From an uncultured Collinsella sp. (GTDB taxonomy: Bacteria; Actinomycetota; Coriobacteriia; Coriobacteriales; Coriobacteriaceae), in the NCBI GenBank assembly GCA_900550415.1, contig URSO01000032.1, forward strand, positions 1-23,320: a DNA stretch of 23,320 bases, given 5' to 3'. The notes beneath the pieces are model-generated. The model saw only the letters and a list, made by a program, of their open reading frames with translations, ran no database searches and was not told the DNA's origin. Below are positions 7,798-15,212 of the stretch, one piece after another. Position numbers and translations under genes: made by a program. How positions within the stretch are numbered: position 1 is the first letter of the stretch; every line of letters starts with the position of its first letter.

Positions 7798-8235
7798 CTA
7801 CTTTTCGATACGCTCCCTCAGCAGCTTCAGAGCGTGAGCGTAGCCCTGCAGGCCCTCGCCGGTGATGGTGGCGAAGCAGGCTAGGCGCGCATAGCTCACT
7901 TGGCGGAAGTCCTCGCGCGTCTCGACGGCGCTGATGTGTACCTCGACGGCAGGGATGGCGACGGCCTTGAGGGCGTCGAGGATCGCGACGCTCGTGTGCG
8001 TGTAAGCTGCCGGGTTGATGACGATGCCGTCGACCTTGCCGTAGGCCTCTTGGATCTTGTCGACGATGCTGCCCTCGTGGTTGGACTGGAAGACCTCGAC
8101 CTCGTCGAAGCCCTGTGCAGCGCCCGCTTCCTGGCAGATCTGCACTAGGCGGTCGTAGTTGTCGCTGCCATAGATGCCCGGCTCGCGAATGCCGAGCATG
8201 TTGAGGTTGGGGCCGTTGATGACGAGTGCTTTCAT
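7798..8235 (-). CDS. aroQ: Type II 3-dehydroquinate dehydratase
   Basis: This 145-residue enzyme removes water from 3-dehydroquinate to give 3-dehydroshikimate, the third step of the shikimate pathway. The sequence shows the family pattern in order: LVINGPNLNMLGIREPGIYG at the N-terminus, with the catalytic Tyr in IYG; VEVFQSNHEGSIVDKIQ; GIVINPAAYTHTSVAILDAL, with the substrate-binding Asn and Thr/Ser; and VEVHISAVETREDFRQ, with the active-site His. The length is normal for the type II dodecameric class. ATG 8235 follows AAAGGAAG at about 7 nt. It is the last gene of the leftward supraoperon, separated from aroEK by 64 nt that contain a perfect inverted repeat, so its expression could be partly uncoupled from the upstream genes. 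Confidence 0.96.
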   Translation of the reverse strand: MKALVINGPNLNMLGIREPGIYGSDNYDRLVQICQEAGAAQGFDEVEVFQSNHEGSIVDKIQEAYGKVDGIVINPAAYTHTSVAILDALKAVAIPAVEVHISAVETREDFRQVSYARLACFATITGEGLQGYAHALKLLRERIEK

Positions 8236-8256
8236 GGTTGCTTCCTTTGCGATTGG

Positions 8257-8297
8257 AAAACCACCACAAAGGTGCCTGTCCCCTTTGTGGTGGTTTT
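8257..8297. repeat. 16-bp perfect inverted repeat between aroEK and aroQ
   Basis: Arms 8257-8272 (AAAACCACCACAAAGG) and 8282-8297 are exact reverse complements around the 9-nt loop TGCCTGTCC. Each strand ends its stem in TTTT, so it could act as a weak bidirectional terminator, an RNA processing site, or a REP-like dispersed element. It fills most of the 64-nt gap inside an otherwise tightly packed operon. Confidence 0.85.
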
Positions 8298-8299
8298 GG

Positions 8300-9550
8300 T
8301 TAGAGAGCGGGTGGGAGGGTGTCGAGGAGGGCTTGGGCGGTGTTGGCGGCGCAGTCGCGTGAGTCGATGATGTAGTCGGCCCAGGAGCGGTAGCGCGGCA
8401 TGCGCTGCTCGGCGAGCTTGTCGATGCCATCGCGCGCCGTGATGGGGCGGCCCTTGTGGGCGAGCTCGTCGAGCTTGCGATTGAGCATCACAATCTGGCT
8501 GTTCTGGTGCAGCAGCGGGTAGTTCTCGTCGCGCGTGACCACGCCGCCGCCGGTGGAAAGCACCAGGCCGCTGCGCTTGGAGATGTCGGCCAGCGCCGCC
8601 GTCTCCTGTTCGCGGAACGCCGCCTCGCCGCGCTCGACGATAAAGTCGGCGCAGGGCATGCCCAGGCGCTCCTCGAGGGCGCGATCCAGATCGATGTGCT
8701 CTCGCCCCGTGAGCAGGGCAATCTGCTCGCCCACACGGGTCTTGCCCGAGCCCGGCATACCGATCAGCGCGATGTTCTGTTCGCGGCGAGAAAGACGTTC
8801 CGTCACGTCCAGGATGCGCTCGCGCGGGGTGACCTTGCCGGTGTAGCGCTCGACGGCTTGCGCCGCCTGGGCTACAAGCATCAGCAGGCCGCCGATGCAG
8901 GGGATGCCGCGGCGCTCGGCCTCGAGCATCAGACCCGTGCGGGCAGGGTTGTAGACAATGTCGATGACGCCCTCGAGCGCATCGAGGCCTTCGAGCGTGC
9001 AGGGAGCGTCGGGGCAGTGGGGGAACATGCCGGCAGGCGTGCAGTTGACGAGCAACGCGGCGTCGGACTGCTGCGAGATATTGTCGTAGTTGACCTCGCT
9101 CGTGCGGCCCACGGGCACGACGGTGGCGCCCAGATCGCCGAGCACCATACTGGCCGTAGTACCCGCGCCGCCGGTGGCTCCGAGCACGAGAGCCTTCTTG
9201 CCGGCAACATCAACCCCCAGCTCCTCGACCAGGCACTGAAAACCGAAGTAGTCGGTGTTGTCGCCACGCAGACGGCCGTCGAGCAGGCGCGTGATGGTGT
9301 TGACGTTGCCCATGCGCTCGGCCAGGGGACTCAGCTCATCCAGGTATTCCATGACGGCGCGTTTGTAGGGGATGGTCACGTTGGCGCCCTCCCATTCGTT
9401 GCCCGTCATAAAGGCCTCGAGGTCCTCGGGCTCGCGCTCAAATCGCACGTACTCGAGCCCCGCGAGCTCCTTGTAGATGGTCGGGGTGTAGCTGTGGCCC
9501 AGCACGCGGCCCAGCACGCCGTAGGGGCGGGTTGCGGCGGCATCGGTCAT
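8300..9550 (-). CDS. aroE-aroK: Bifunctional shikimate dehydrogenase / shikimate kinase fusion
   Basis: This 416-residue fusion carries two steps. Residues 1 to about 255 are shikimate dehydrogenase: substrate-binding HSYTP (19-23, where many homologues have HSxSP), NVTIPYK with catalytic Lys63, GDNTD with Asp100, the NADPH-binding GATGGAG (124-130), NCTPAGM and VYNPARTGLM. Residues from about 258 onward are shikimate kinase: P-loop GMPGSGKT (264-271), HIDLD (Asp287/Asp289), AFREQE with Arg313, STGGGVV (332-338) for shikimate binding, and KGRP (366-369) in the lid. Both active sites look intact. It would reduce 3-dehydroshikimate and then phosphorylate shikimate in one protein. The start codon directly abuts the pheA stop, with GGAGG inside the end of pheA, so translation is probably coupled. 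Confidence 0.95.
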   Translation of the reverse strand: MTDAAATRPYGVLGRVLGHSYTPTIYKELAGLEYVRFEREPEDLEAFMTGNEWEGANVTIPYKRAVMEYLDELSPLAERMGNVNTITRLLDGRLRGDNTDYFGFQCLVEELGVDVAGKKALVLGATGGAGTTASMVLGDLGATVVPVGRTSEVNYDNISQQSDAALLVNCTPAGMFPHCPDAPCTLEGLDALEGVIDIVYNPARTGLMLEAERRGIPCIGGLLMLVAQAAQAVERYTGKVTPRERILDVTERLSRREQNIALIGMPGSGKTRVGEQIALLTGREHIDLDRALEERLGMPCADFIVERGEAAFREQETAALADISKRSGLVLSTGGGVVTRDENYPLLHQNSQIVMLNRKLDELAHKGRPITARDGIDKLAEQRMPRYRSWADYIIDSRDCAANTAQALLDTLPPAL

Positions 9551-10696
9551 CTAGAGCACCTCCGTGTAGCTGCCAAAGTAGGTAAAGCTCTCGCACACGT
9601 CGTCGATGGAATCGAGCAGGTCGTCGAGGGCCCTGCTGCCAAAGGGGCAGTCCAGGTCAAAGTAGAACATAAACTCAAAGTCGCGGCCGGGGATGGGACG
9701 GCTCTCGAGCTTGATGAGGTTGATGTTGAGGGCGTAGAAGCGCTCGAGCACGCGGTAGAGTGCGCCCGGCTCGTTGGTCGTGGTGATCATGAGCGAGGTG
9801 CGGTTGGCACCGGGATAGACACGCGGCTCGCGGCTGATGACGACAAAGCGCGTGTAGTTGTTGTCCGAGTCCTGGATGTTGGGCTCCAGTATCTCCAGGC
9901 CATACAGCGCGGCGCAGCTGCGCGAGGCGATGGCGGCGACGTCGGCGCGCTCGGAGTTGGCAACCATCTCGGCCGACATGGCGGTGTTGGGGTACTTGGT
10001 GGCGTGCAGGTTTCGGTTCTCGATATAGCCGGCGCACTGGGCAATGGCTTGGCCGTGGCTGTAAACCTCGCGCACGTCTGAGAGCTTGGTGCCGGGCTTG
10101 ACGAGCAGATTGTGGTCGATCTTGAGGCGCAGCGAGCGCACGATATGGAAGTCGAACTGGGCGAGCAGGTCGTAGACGGCGTTGACGGAACCTGCGGTGG
10201 AGTTTTCGATGGGCAGTACGCCAAACTCGCAGAAGCCGTCGCGCACGGCGCGCATAACGCCCTCAAAGGTCTCGAAGAACGCGATATCGGGCACATCGAA
10301 GAGCTTACACGCGGCGATCTGGCTGTAAGCGCCCTCGACGCCCTGGCAGGCGACGCTAGCCGTCTGGGGGAAGGGTGTGTTAAAGGGTGATTCCGTGGCA
10401 TGGGCCTTTTGCGAGACGGTGATGCCCTTGAGCTCGTTGATGTAGCGCTGCTGCTCGGCCTTGCTCATGCTCATGAGGAGACGGAACAAGGCGATGGTTT
10501 GGGCCTCGTAGCGTTCGGGCACGCGGCCGGCGAGGTTGTTGAGCTTGGAGCGTTCGCGGGCGGGGTCGAAGACGGCCTTGCCCATCTCGATTTTTGACTT
10601 GGCGACCTCGGTGGCAATGTCCATGCGCTCGATAAAGCTGTTGAGGAGCGCAGTATCGATGCCATCGATGGCCTGGCGGATGTCAGCAAGGTCCAT
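9551..10696 (-). CDS. pheA: Bifunctional chorismate mutase / prephenate dehydratase (P-protein)
   Basis: ATG 10696 is chosen over an in-frame GTG at 10711 because AAAGGGG lies between them, about 5 nt before the ATG. The 381-residue protein has three parts. Residues 1-90 form a chorismate mutase (AroQ fold): DLADIRQAIDGIDTALLNSF, VAKSKIEMGK and FDPARE. Residues about 113-288 form prephenate dehydratase: VEGAYSQIAA, LPIENSTAGSV (161-171) and the catalytic motif YTRF (281-284). Residues about 300-381 are an ACT domain with EPGALYRVL and the Phe-binding ESRPIPGRDFEF (331-342). It makes phenylpyruvate for Phe synthesis, and the intact ACT motif predicts feedback inhibition by Phe. It sits between aroC and aroEK. 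Confidence 0.96.
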   Translation of the reverse strand: MDLADIRQAIDGIDTALLNSFIERMDIATEVAKSKIEMGKAVFDPARERSKLNNLAGRVPERYEAQTIALFRLLMSMSKAEQQRYINELKGITVSQKAHATESPFNTPFPQTASVACQGVEGAYSQIAACKLFDVPDIAFFETFEGVMRAVRDGFCEFGVLPIENSTAGSVNAVYDLLAQFDFHIVRSLRLKIDHNLLVKPGTKLSDVREVYSHGQAIAQCAGYIENRNLHATKYPNTAMSAEMVANSERADVAAIASRSCAALYGLEILEPNIQDSDNNYTRFVVISREPRVYPGANRTSLMITTTNEPGALYRVLERFYALNINLIKLESRPIPGRDFEFMFYFDLDCPFGSRALDDLLDSIDDVCESFTYFGSYTEVL

Positions 10697-10739
10697 GGAG
10701 ACCCCTTTCACGTGTCGGGGGATGTTGAGGGGTGGGTAG

Positions 10740-11837
10740 TTAGCGCTGGGCGGCGTCTTCGAGGAGGGCGTCCCAGATGGCGAGGGCGGCTGCTGCTTCG
10801 GCTACGGGGACGGCGCGCGGGACGATGCAGGGATCGTGGCGGCCGTGGACCGAGAGCTCGGCATTTTCCATAGCGTCCATGTCCACGGTCTGCTGCTCGC
10901 GACCGATTGAGGGCGTCGGCTTTACAGCCATACGCCACATGACAGGCGCACCCGTGGAAATGCCGCCCAGGATGCCGCCAGCGTTGTTGGACTCGACCTC
11001 GATCTCGCCCGTCTCGGCATCGATGCGATACGGGTCGTTGTTCTCGCTGCCGCGCATGGCGGCCACGGCAAAGCCCATGCCAAACTCAACGCCCTTTACG
11101 GCGGGAATGCCAAAGGCGATCTGCGCGATGCGGTTTTCGATGCCATTAAACATGGGGTCGCCGATGCCCGCGGGAAGCCCATAGATGCCGCACTCCACGA
11201 TACCGCCGATGCTGTCGAGCTCATCGCGCGCGGCTAGGATCTCCTCACGCATGCGGCCGGCTGCGGCGGCGTCAATGCACGGCAGATCGTTCGTAAGGAT
11301 CGCCTTGCGGTCGGCCTCGCGATAGACCATATCGTCCATCGGCAGGTCGGAGATGCCGCCGATCTGCGCCACATGCGCCATCACTTTAATGCCGCAGGCC
11401 TCGAGTGCCTGCAGCGCAATGCCGCCGGCGATGCACAGGGGTGCCGTTAGGCGGCCGGAGAAATGCCCGCCGCCGGCGACATCGTGCATGTTGTGATACT
11501 TCACGCGCGCAGGGAAGTCCGCATGTCCCGGACGGGGCTTGCGGCGCAGCTCGGAGTAATCCTTGGAGCGCGTGTTGGTGTTCTCGATAATCGCGGCAAT
11601 GGGCGCGCCGGTGGTGTGCCCATCGACCACGCCGGCGATGATTTGGGCGGCGTCGGCCTCGCGGCGCTTGGTCGCGGTCTCGTCGCGACCGGGGGCGCGA
11701 CGGTTCAAAAAGGCCTGCAGCGCTTCTTGGTCAACGGCGATGCCCGCCGGAATGCCATCGAGGGAGCAGCCGATGGCGGGGGAGTGCGACTGGCCGAAGA
11801 TGCTTAAGTGCAAGACGTTGCCAAAGGTCGAGGACAT
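10740..11837 (-). CDS. aroC: Chorismate synthase
   Basis: The 365-residue product catalyses FMN-dependent loss of phosphate from EPSP to give chorismate. The N-terminus reads MSSTFGNVLHLSIFGQSHSP, keeping the active-site His but with GQSHS where the common signature is GESHG. RPGHADFPARVKYHN carries the second key His. GGGHFSGRLTAPLCIAG stands where many homologues have GGRSSARET. MRGSENNDPY and NNAGGILGGISTGAPVMW are the later signatures. The changes look like a clade variant rather than decay, because the frame and all domains are intact. ATG 11837 has an excellent GGAGG about 7 nt upstream inside the end of aroA, and the aroA stop is only 1 nt away. Confidence 0.94.
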   Translation of the reverse strand: MSSTFGNVLHLSIFGQSHSPAIGCSLDGIPAGIAVDQEALQAFLNRRAPGRDETATKRREADAAQIIAGVVDGHTTGAPIAAIIENTNTRSKDYSELRRKPRPGHADFPARVKYHNMHDVAGGGHFSGRLTAPLCIAGGIALQALEACGIKVMAHVAQIGGISDLPMDDMVYREADRKAILTNDLPCIDAAAAGRMREEILAARDELDSIGGIVECGIYGLPAGIGDPMFNGIENRIAQIAFGIPAVKGVEFGMGFAVAAMRGSENNDPYRIDAETGEIEVESNNAGGILGGISTGAPVMWRMAVKPTPSIGREQQTVDMDAMENAELSVHGRHDPCIVPRAVPVAEAAAALAIWDALLEDAAQR

Positions 11838-11838
11838 G

Positions 11839-13158
11839 CTATTCCTCCTCGAGCGTGACCTTGCCGCCCAGCAGGCGGTAGTGGTCGAAGAAATCGGGAT
11901 AGGACTTGTTGACGGCCTCGGCGCCGTGGATCACGACCTCGCCGGTGGCGCGGCTCGCGGCGATAGCGGCCATCATGGCGATGCGATGGTCGTTGTGCGA
12001 ATCGACCTCGCCGCCGGTGAAGGCGTCGACGCCCTTGATGATGAGATCGTCGCCGGCAATACGCACCTGCGCACCCAGCGCGCAGAGCTCGCGGGTGGTG
12101 GTGGCCAGACGGTCGGATTCCTTGATGCGCAGACGGGCGCAATCGCGAATAAAGGTGCGGCCCTGTGCCAACGAGGCCACGGCCGAGATGACGGGCACCA
12201 GGTCCGGAATGTCGTGGGCACTCATCTCAAAGCCGGCGAGCTTGTCGGACTGCACGGTGGCGGCGTTGGTGGAGCGCACGATGCGGGCGCCAAAGCGCGA
12301 AAGCGCGGCAAGCACGTTACGGTCGCCCTGTGCGGAGCTTAGCGACACGCCCTCGACGGTGATTGGGTCGGTGCCGATGGCACCGGCGCACAGCCAAAAG
12401 GCGGCGTTGGACCAGTCGCCCTCGACAGCAACGCTGCCGGGCGTGCGGTACGAGCCGCTGCTCACGCGGAAGTTCGTGACCTCGGGCTGGCCGTCCTTGG
12501 CCGGAATACGCTCGACGTTGACCTCGACGCCAAAGGCCTTCATGGCCTGGATCGTCAGGTTGATGTAGGGACGGCTCTCAATGAGGCCGGTTACCTGCAC
12601 GCAGGAGGGCTGGGCCAGCAGCGGGGCTGCCAGCAGCAGGCCCGAGATGTACTGCGAGCTCACGTTGCCCGGAAGCACAAAGGTGCCCGGGCGCATGCGG
12701 CCGCTCGTCTTGAGCGGAAAACCGCCCAGACCCTGTAGGTCGCAGCCGGCGGCGATGATCTCGTCCGAGAGCGGGGAGAGCGGGCGGGCGCCCAGGCGGC
12801 CCTGGCCTACGAAGGTGGCATCCGCACCCAGCGCGCAGGCGACAGGCAGCATAAAGCGCAGCGTGGAGCCACTTTCACCGCAGTCAAGCGTGCCGCCGGC
12901 AAGGGCCTTGAGCAGGCCAAACTCAACACTCTTCATGGTGGGGTGGACCTGGAAGCCGTCCTCGACGGTCTCGATGCGAGCACCCAGTGCCGTAAGGCAG
13001 CGCACCGTGGCCTCGATGTCGGCGCAGGTGGTGTTGCAGGTGACGTGCGTCTCGCCGTTGGCAAGCGCAGCGCAGATGATGAGGCGATGCGCCATCGACT
13101 TGGACGCGATGGCGGGAACGGTGCCCTTGAGCGGGGACGGGGTGATGCGGGCTAGCAT
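11839..13158 (-). CDS. aroA: 3-phosphoshikimate 1-carboxyvinyltransferase (EPSP synthase)
   Basis: The product has 439 residues, a normal length. It transfers enolpyruvyl from PEP to shikimate 3-phosphate. Visible motifs are SKSMAHR (Lys20, Ser21, Arg25) for substrate binding, GESGSTLRF (94-102) as the PEP/glyphosate loop, GARPLSPL, SSQYISGLLLAAPLL, EGDWSNAAFW, RIKESDRLATT, and DHRIAMM near the C-terminus. The loop has Gly97 (E. coli Gly96) but Phe at the position of E. coli Pro101 and Ser at Thr97. ATG 13158 overlaps the end of aroB by 7 bases, with AAGGGAG about 10 nt upstream. Confidence 0.96.
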   Translation of the reverse strand: MLARITPSPLKGTVPAIASKSMAHRLIICAALANGETHVTCNTTCADIEATVRCLTALGARIETVEDGFQVHPTMKSVEFGLLKALAGGTLDCGESGSTLRFMLPVACALGADATFVGQGRLGARPLSPLSDEIIAAGCDLQGLGGFPLKTSGRMRPGTFVLPGNVSSQYISGLLLAAPLLAQPSCVQVTGLIESRPYINLTIQAMKAFGVEVNVERIPAKDGQPEVTNFRVSSGSYRTPGSVAVEGDWSNAAFWLCAGAIGTDPITVEGVSLSSAQGDRNVLAALSRFGARIVRSTNAATVQSDKLAGFEMSAHDIPDLVPVISAVASLAQGRTFIRDCARLRIKESDRLATTTRELCALGAQVRIAGDDLIIKGVDAFTGGEVDSHNDHRIAMMAAIAASRATGEVVIHGAEAVNKSYPDFFDHYRLLGGKVTLEEE

Positions 13159-14258
13159 GCGGATGCGTCTCCCTTCTGGCCGAGGCCCTCGGCAATGAGT
13201 TCGTGGAAAGTGGAAAGTGGCGTGCGGTCGATGCTGCAGCGGCCAATGCCGTGCGGAATCACCAGGTCGATGGTGTCGCCCGCGCGCTTCTTGTCGTGGA
13301 GCGCTTCGGCAAAGACGGCATCGGCATCTAGGCCGCAGCGGGTCTTGAGGCCATGGCGGGCGCAGAGCTCCTCAATACGACCGGGCAGCGCAGCATCGCA
13401 GACGCCGTGCAGGGCCGCGGCGCGCGTGATGATACCCATGCCGATCGACACGCAGTTGCCGTGTCCGAGCTCAAAGTGCTCGCAGGCCTCGACGGCGTGT
13501 CCGGCGCTGTGTCCAAAGTTGAGGAGCTTGCGCTGGTTGGTTTCGCGCTCGTCGGCGACGACCACGGCGCGCTTGATGTCGATATTGCGGGCGATGATGA
13601 GCGCTACGCGGGCCACATCGCGGTTGAGCAGCTCCAGCGTGAGCGGGGTCTTCTCCAGCTCGGCGAAAAGCTCCGGATCGGCGATCACGGCGTGCTTGAC
13701 GACCTCGCCGCAACCGTCGGCGAACTGCTCGGGCGTGAGGGTGGCCAGGCACCCCACGTCGGCGATAACCACGCTCGGCTGCCAAAAGGCGCCGGCCAAG
13801 TTCTTGCCGGCAGCCAGGTCGATGGCGGTCTTGCCTCCCACCGACGAATCCACCATGGCGAGCAGGCTCGTGGGGATCTGCACAAACTTGCAGCCGCGCA
13901 TGTAGGTGGCGGCCACAAAGCCCGCCACGTCGCCCACGACACCACCGCCGAGTGCCACGATCACGTCGGAGCGCGAAAGCTCGTGCTCGGCCACAAACTC
14001 CAAAATGGCAACATAGGTTTCGGCGCGCTTATGGGCCTCGCCGGCCTCGAAGGTGCAGATGCTCACCTCGTAGCCTGACGCCTCCAGGCTCTGCTTAACG
14101 GGCATCTGGTAGAGCGGGCCCACGTTGGTGTCCGTCACGATGACGGCCTTGGTGCCGCCGGCAGTGGCGCGCACGAGCGGTCCCGCCTGCTCCAGCAAAA
14201 ACGTTCCAACATGCACCTGGTAGGGGCGTGCGGTGTCGATATCGATGGTAATCGCCAT
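13152..14258 (-). CDS. aroB: 3-dehydroquinate synthase
   Basis: This 368-residue NAD- and metal-dependent enzyme converts DAHP to 3-dehydroquinate. GEAHKRAETY and IVALGGGVVGDVAGFVAATY form the NAD-binding region, followed by IPTSLLAMVDSSVGGKTAID. The metal ligands are expected in DGCGEVVKHAVI (Glu), LNFGHSAGHAVE (His) and GHGNCVSIGM (His). ERETNQRKLLNFGH is a typical substrate-binding block. AAAGGA lies about 11 nt before ATG 14258. A 36-nt gap separates it from tyrA upstream, and its end overlaps aroA. All key residues are present. Confidence 0.96.
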   Translation of the reverse strand: MAITIDIDTARPYQVHVGTFLLEQAGPLVRATAGGTKAVIVTDTNVGPLYQMPVKQSLEASGYEVSICTFEAGEAHKRAETYVAILEFVAEHELSRSDVIVALGGGVVGDVAGFVAATYMRGCKFVQIPTSLLAMVDSSVGGKTAIDLAAGKNLAGAFWQPSVVIADVGCLATLTPEQFADGCGEVVKHAVIADPELFAELEKTPLTLELLNRDVARVALIIARNIDIKRAVVVADERETNQRKLLNFGHSAGHAVEACEHFELGHGNCVSIGMGIITRAAALHGVCDAALPGRIEELCARHGLKTRCGLDADAVFAEALHDKKRAGDTIDLVIPHGIGRCSIDRTPLSTFHELIAEGLGQKGDASAC

Positions 14259-14294
14259 AAGCTTCGGTCCTTTCGACCTGGCGTGATAGGTGGT

Positions 14295-15209
14295 CTAGTG
14301 GGAGGCCTCGTCGTCGAGTGCGCGCTTAATTCGGTCGCCCTCGGCAAGGAGATTCTCCAGATAGCGCTGGTCGCGGTCCTTGAGCGCGCGGCTGTAGGCG
14401 CCAAGCGATTCGATCAGATGGTCGATCTCGAAGGCGAGCGCATTGGCGTCGTCGATCATGAGCTCGGACCACATCTGCGGATTGAGGTGCGCCACGCGGG
14501 TGAGGTCGCGGTAGCTGCCGGCCGAAAAGCCGTGGTGGACCTGAGCGGTCGGGCTCTTAACATAGGCGTTGGAGACGACGTGCGCGAGCTGGCTCGTAAA
14601 GGCGATGACGCGGTCGTGCTCGGCGGCGCTGGTCACGCTGAACTTGCCAAAGCCCAAGGGGCGTACCATCTCGCGCACCTGGCCCAAAAGCTCCAGTTTG
14701 AGCGCATCGTCCACCGCGGGCGGTACGAGCACGAGCGGGGCGCCCTGGAACAGGTCGGCGCGGGAGTGCGCATAGCCCGAGTACTGCGTGCCCGCCATGG
14801 GGTGCGCGCCCACAAAGTAAAAGCCGTGCTCGCGGGCAAGCTCAAAGGCGCGCTCGCACACGATGCCCTTGACGCCCACCGTGTCGATCACCACGGGGCC
14901 CATGATGGCCTCGGTGTCGGTGGCGTCGGCGAGCGCCTGGGCGTGCGCCTCGAGCCACTCGATGCATGCCTCGGGATAGCAGGCAAGGACGATGATGTCG
15001 CATTCGCCGAGCGTCTTGTCGTTAAGCTCTCCGGCGACAGTGCCCATGCTGGCGGCCGTCATGACATCGTCATCGGGGTCCCAGGCCAGCACGCGGACGC
15101 CCGCCTGCGCATAGCCGCGGGCAAAGCTGCCGCCGATGAGGCCCAGGCCGACGATGCCGGCGCACTTGGGGCCGCCATGGTTAACGCGCGCGTTTCTCAC
15201 TGTACCCAT
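14295..15209 (-). CDS. tyrA: Prephenate dehydrogenase (TyrA)
   Basis: The 304-residue product oxidatively decarboxylates prephenate to 4-hydroxyphenylpyruvate for Tyr synthesis. The Rossmann motif GLGLIGGSFARGYAQAG starts at residue 21. The catalytic and substrate region shows GAHPMAGTQYSGY with the active-site His, then APLVLVP and a helical dimer domain with HDRVIAFTSQLAHVVSNA. There is no C-terminal ACT domain. Arogenate use cannot be excluded from sequence alone. ATG 15209 lies 3 nt after the aroF stop, and the ribosome site (GGAG) lies within the last aroF codons, so the two are coupled. Confidence 0.93.
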   Translation of the reverse strand: MGTVRNARVNHGGPKCAGIVGLGLIGGSFARGYAQAGVRVLAWDPDDDVMTAASMGTVAGELNDKTLGECDIIVLACYPEACIEWLEAHAQALADATDTEAIMGPVVIDTVGVKGIVCERAFELAREHGFYFVGAHPMAGTQYSGYAHSRADLFQGAPLVLVPPAVDDALKLELLGQVREMVRPLGFGKFSVTSAAEHDRVIAFTSQLAHVVSNAYVKSPTAQVHHGFSAGSYRDLTRVAHLNPQMWSELMIDDANALAFEIDHLIESLGAYSRALKDRDQRYLENLLAEGDRIKRALDDEASH

Positions 15210-15212
15210 GGG

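Noticed and set aside
8456..10081. A 541-codon plus-strand open frame antisense to aroEK and pheA
   Set aside because: It is an antisense shadow of high-GC genes, with no motif and no ribosome site that would decide for it.
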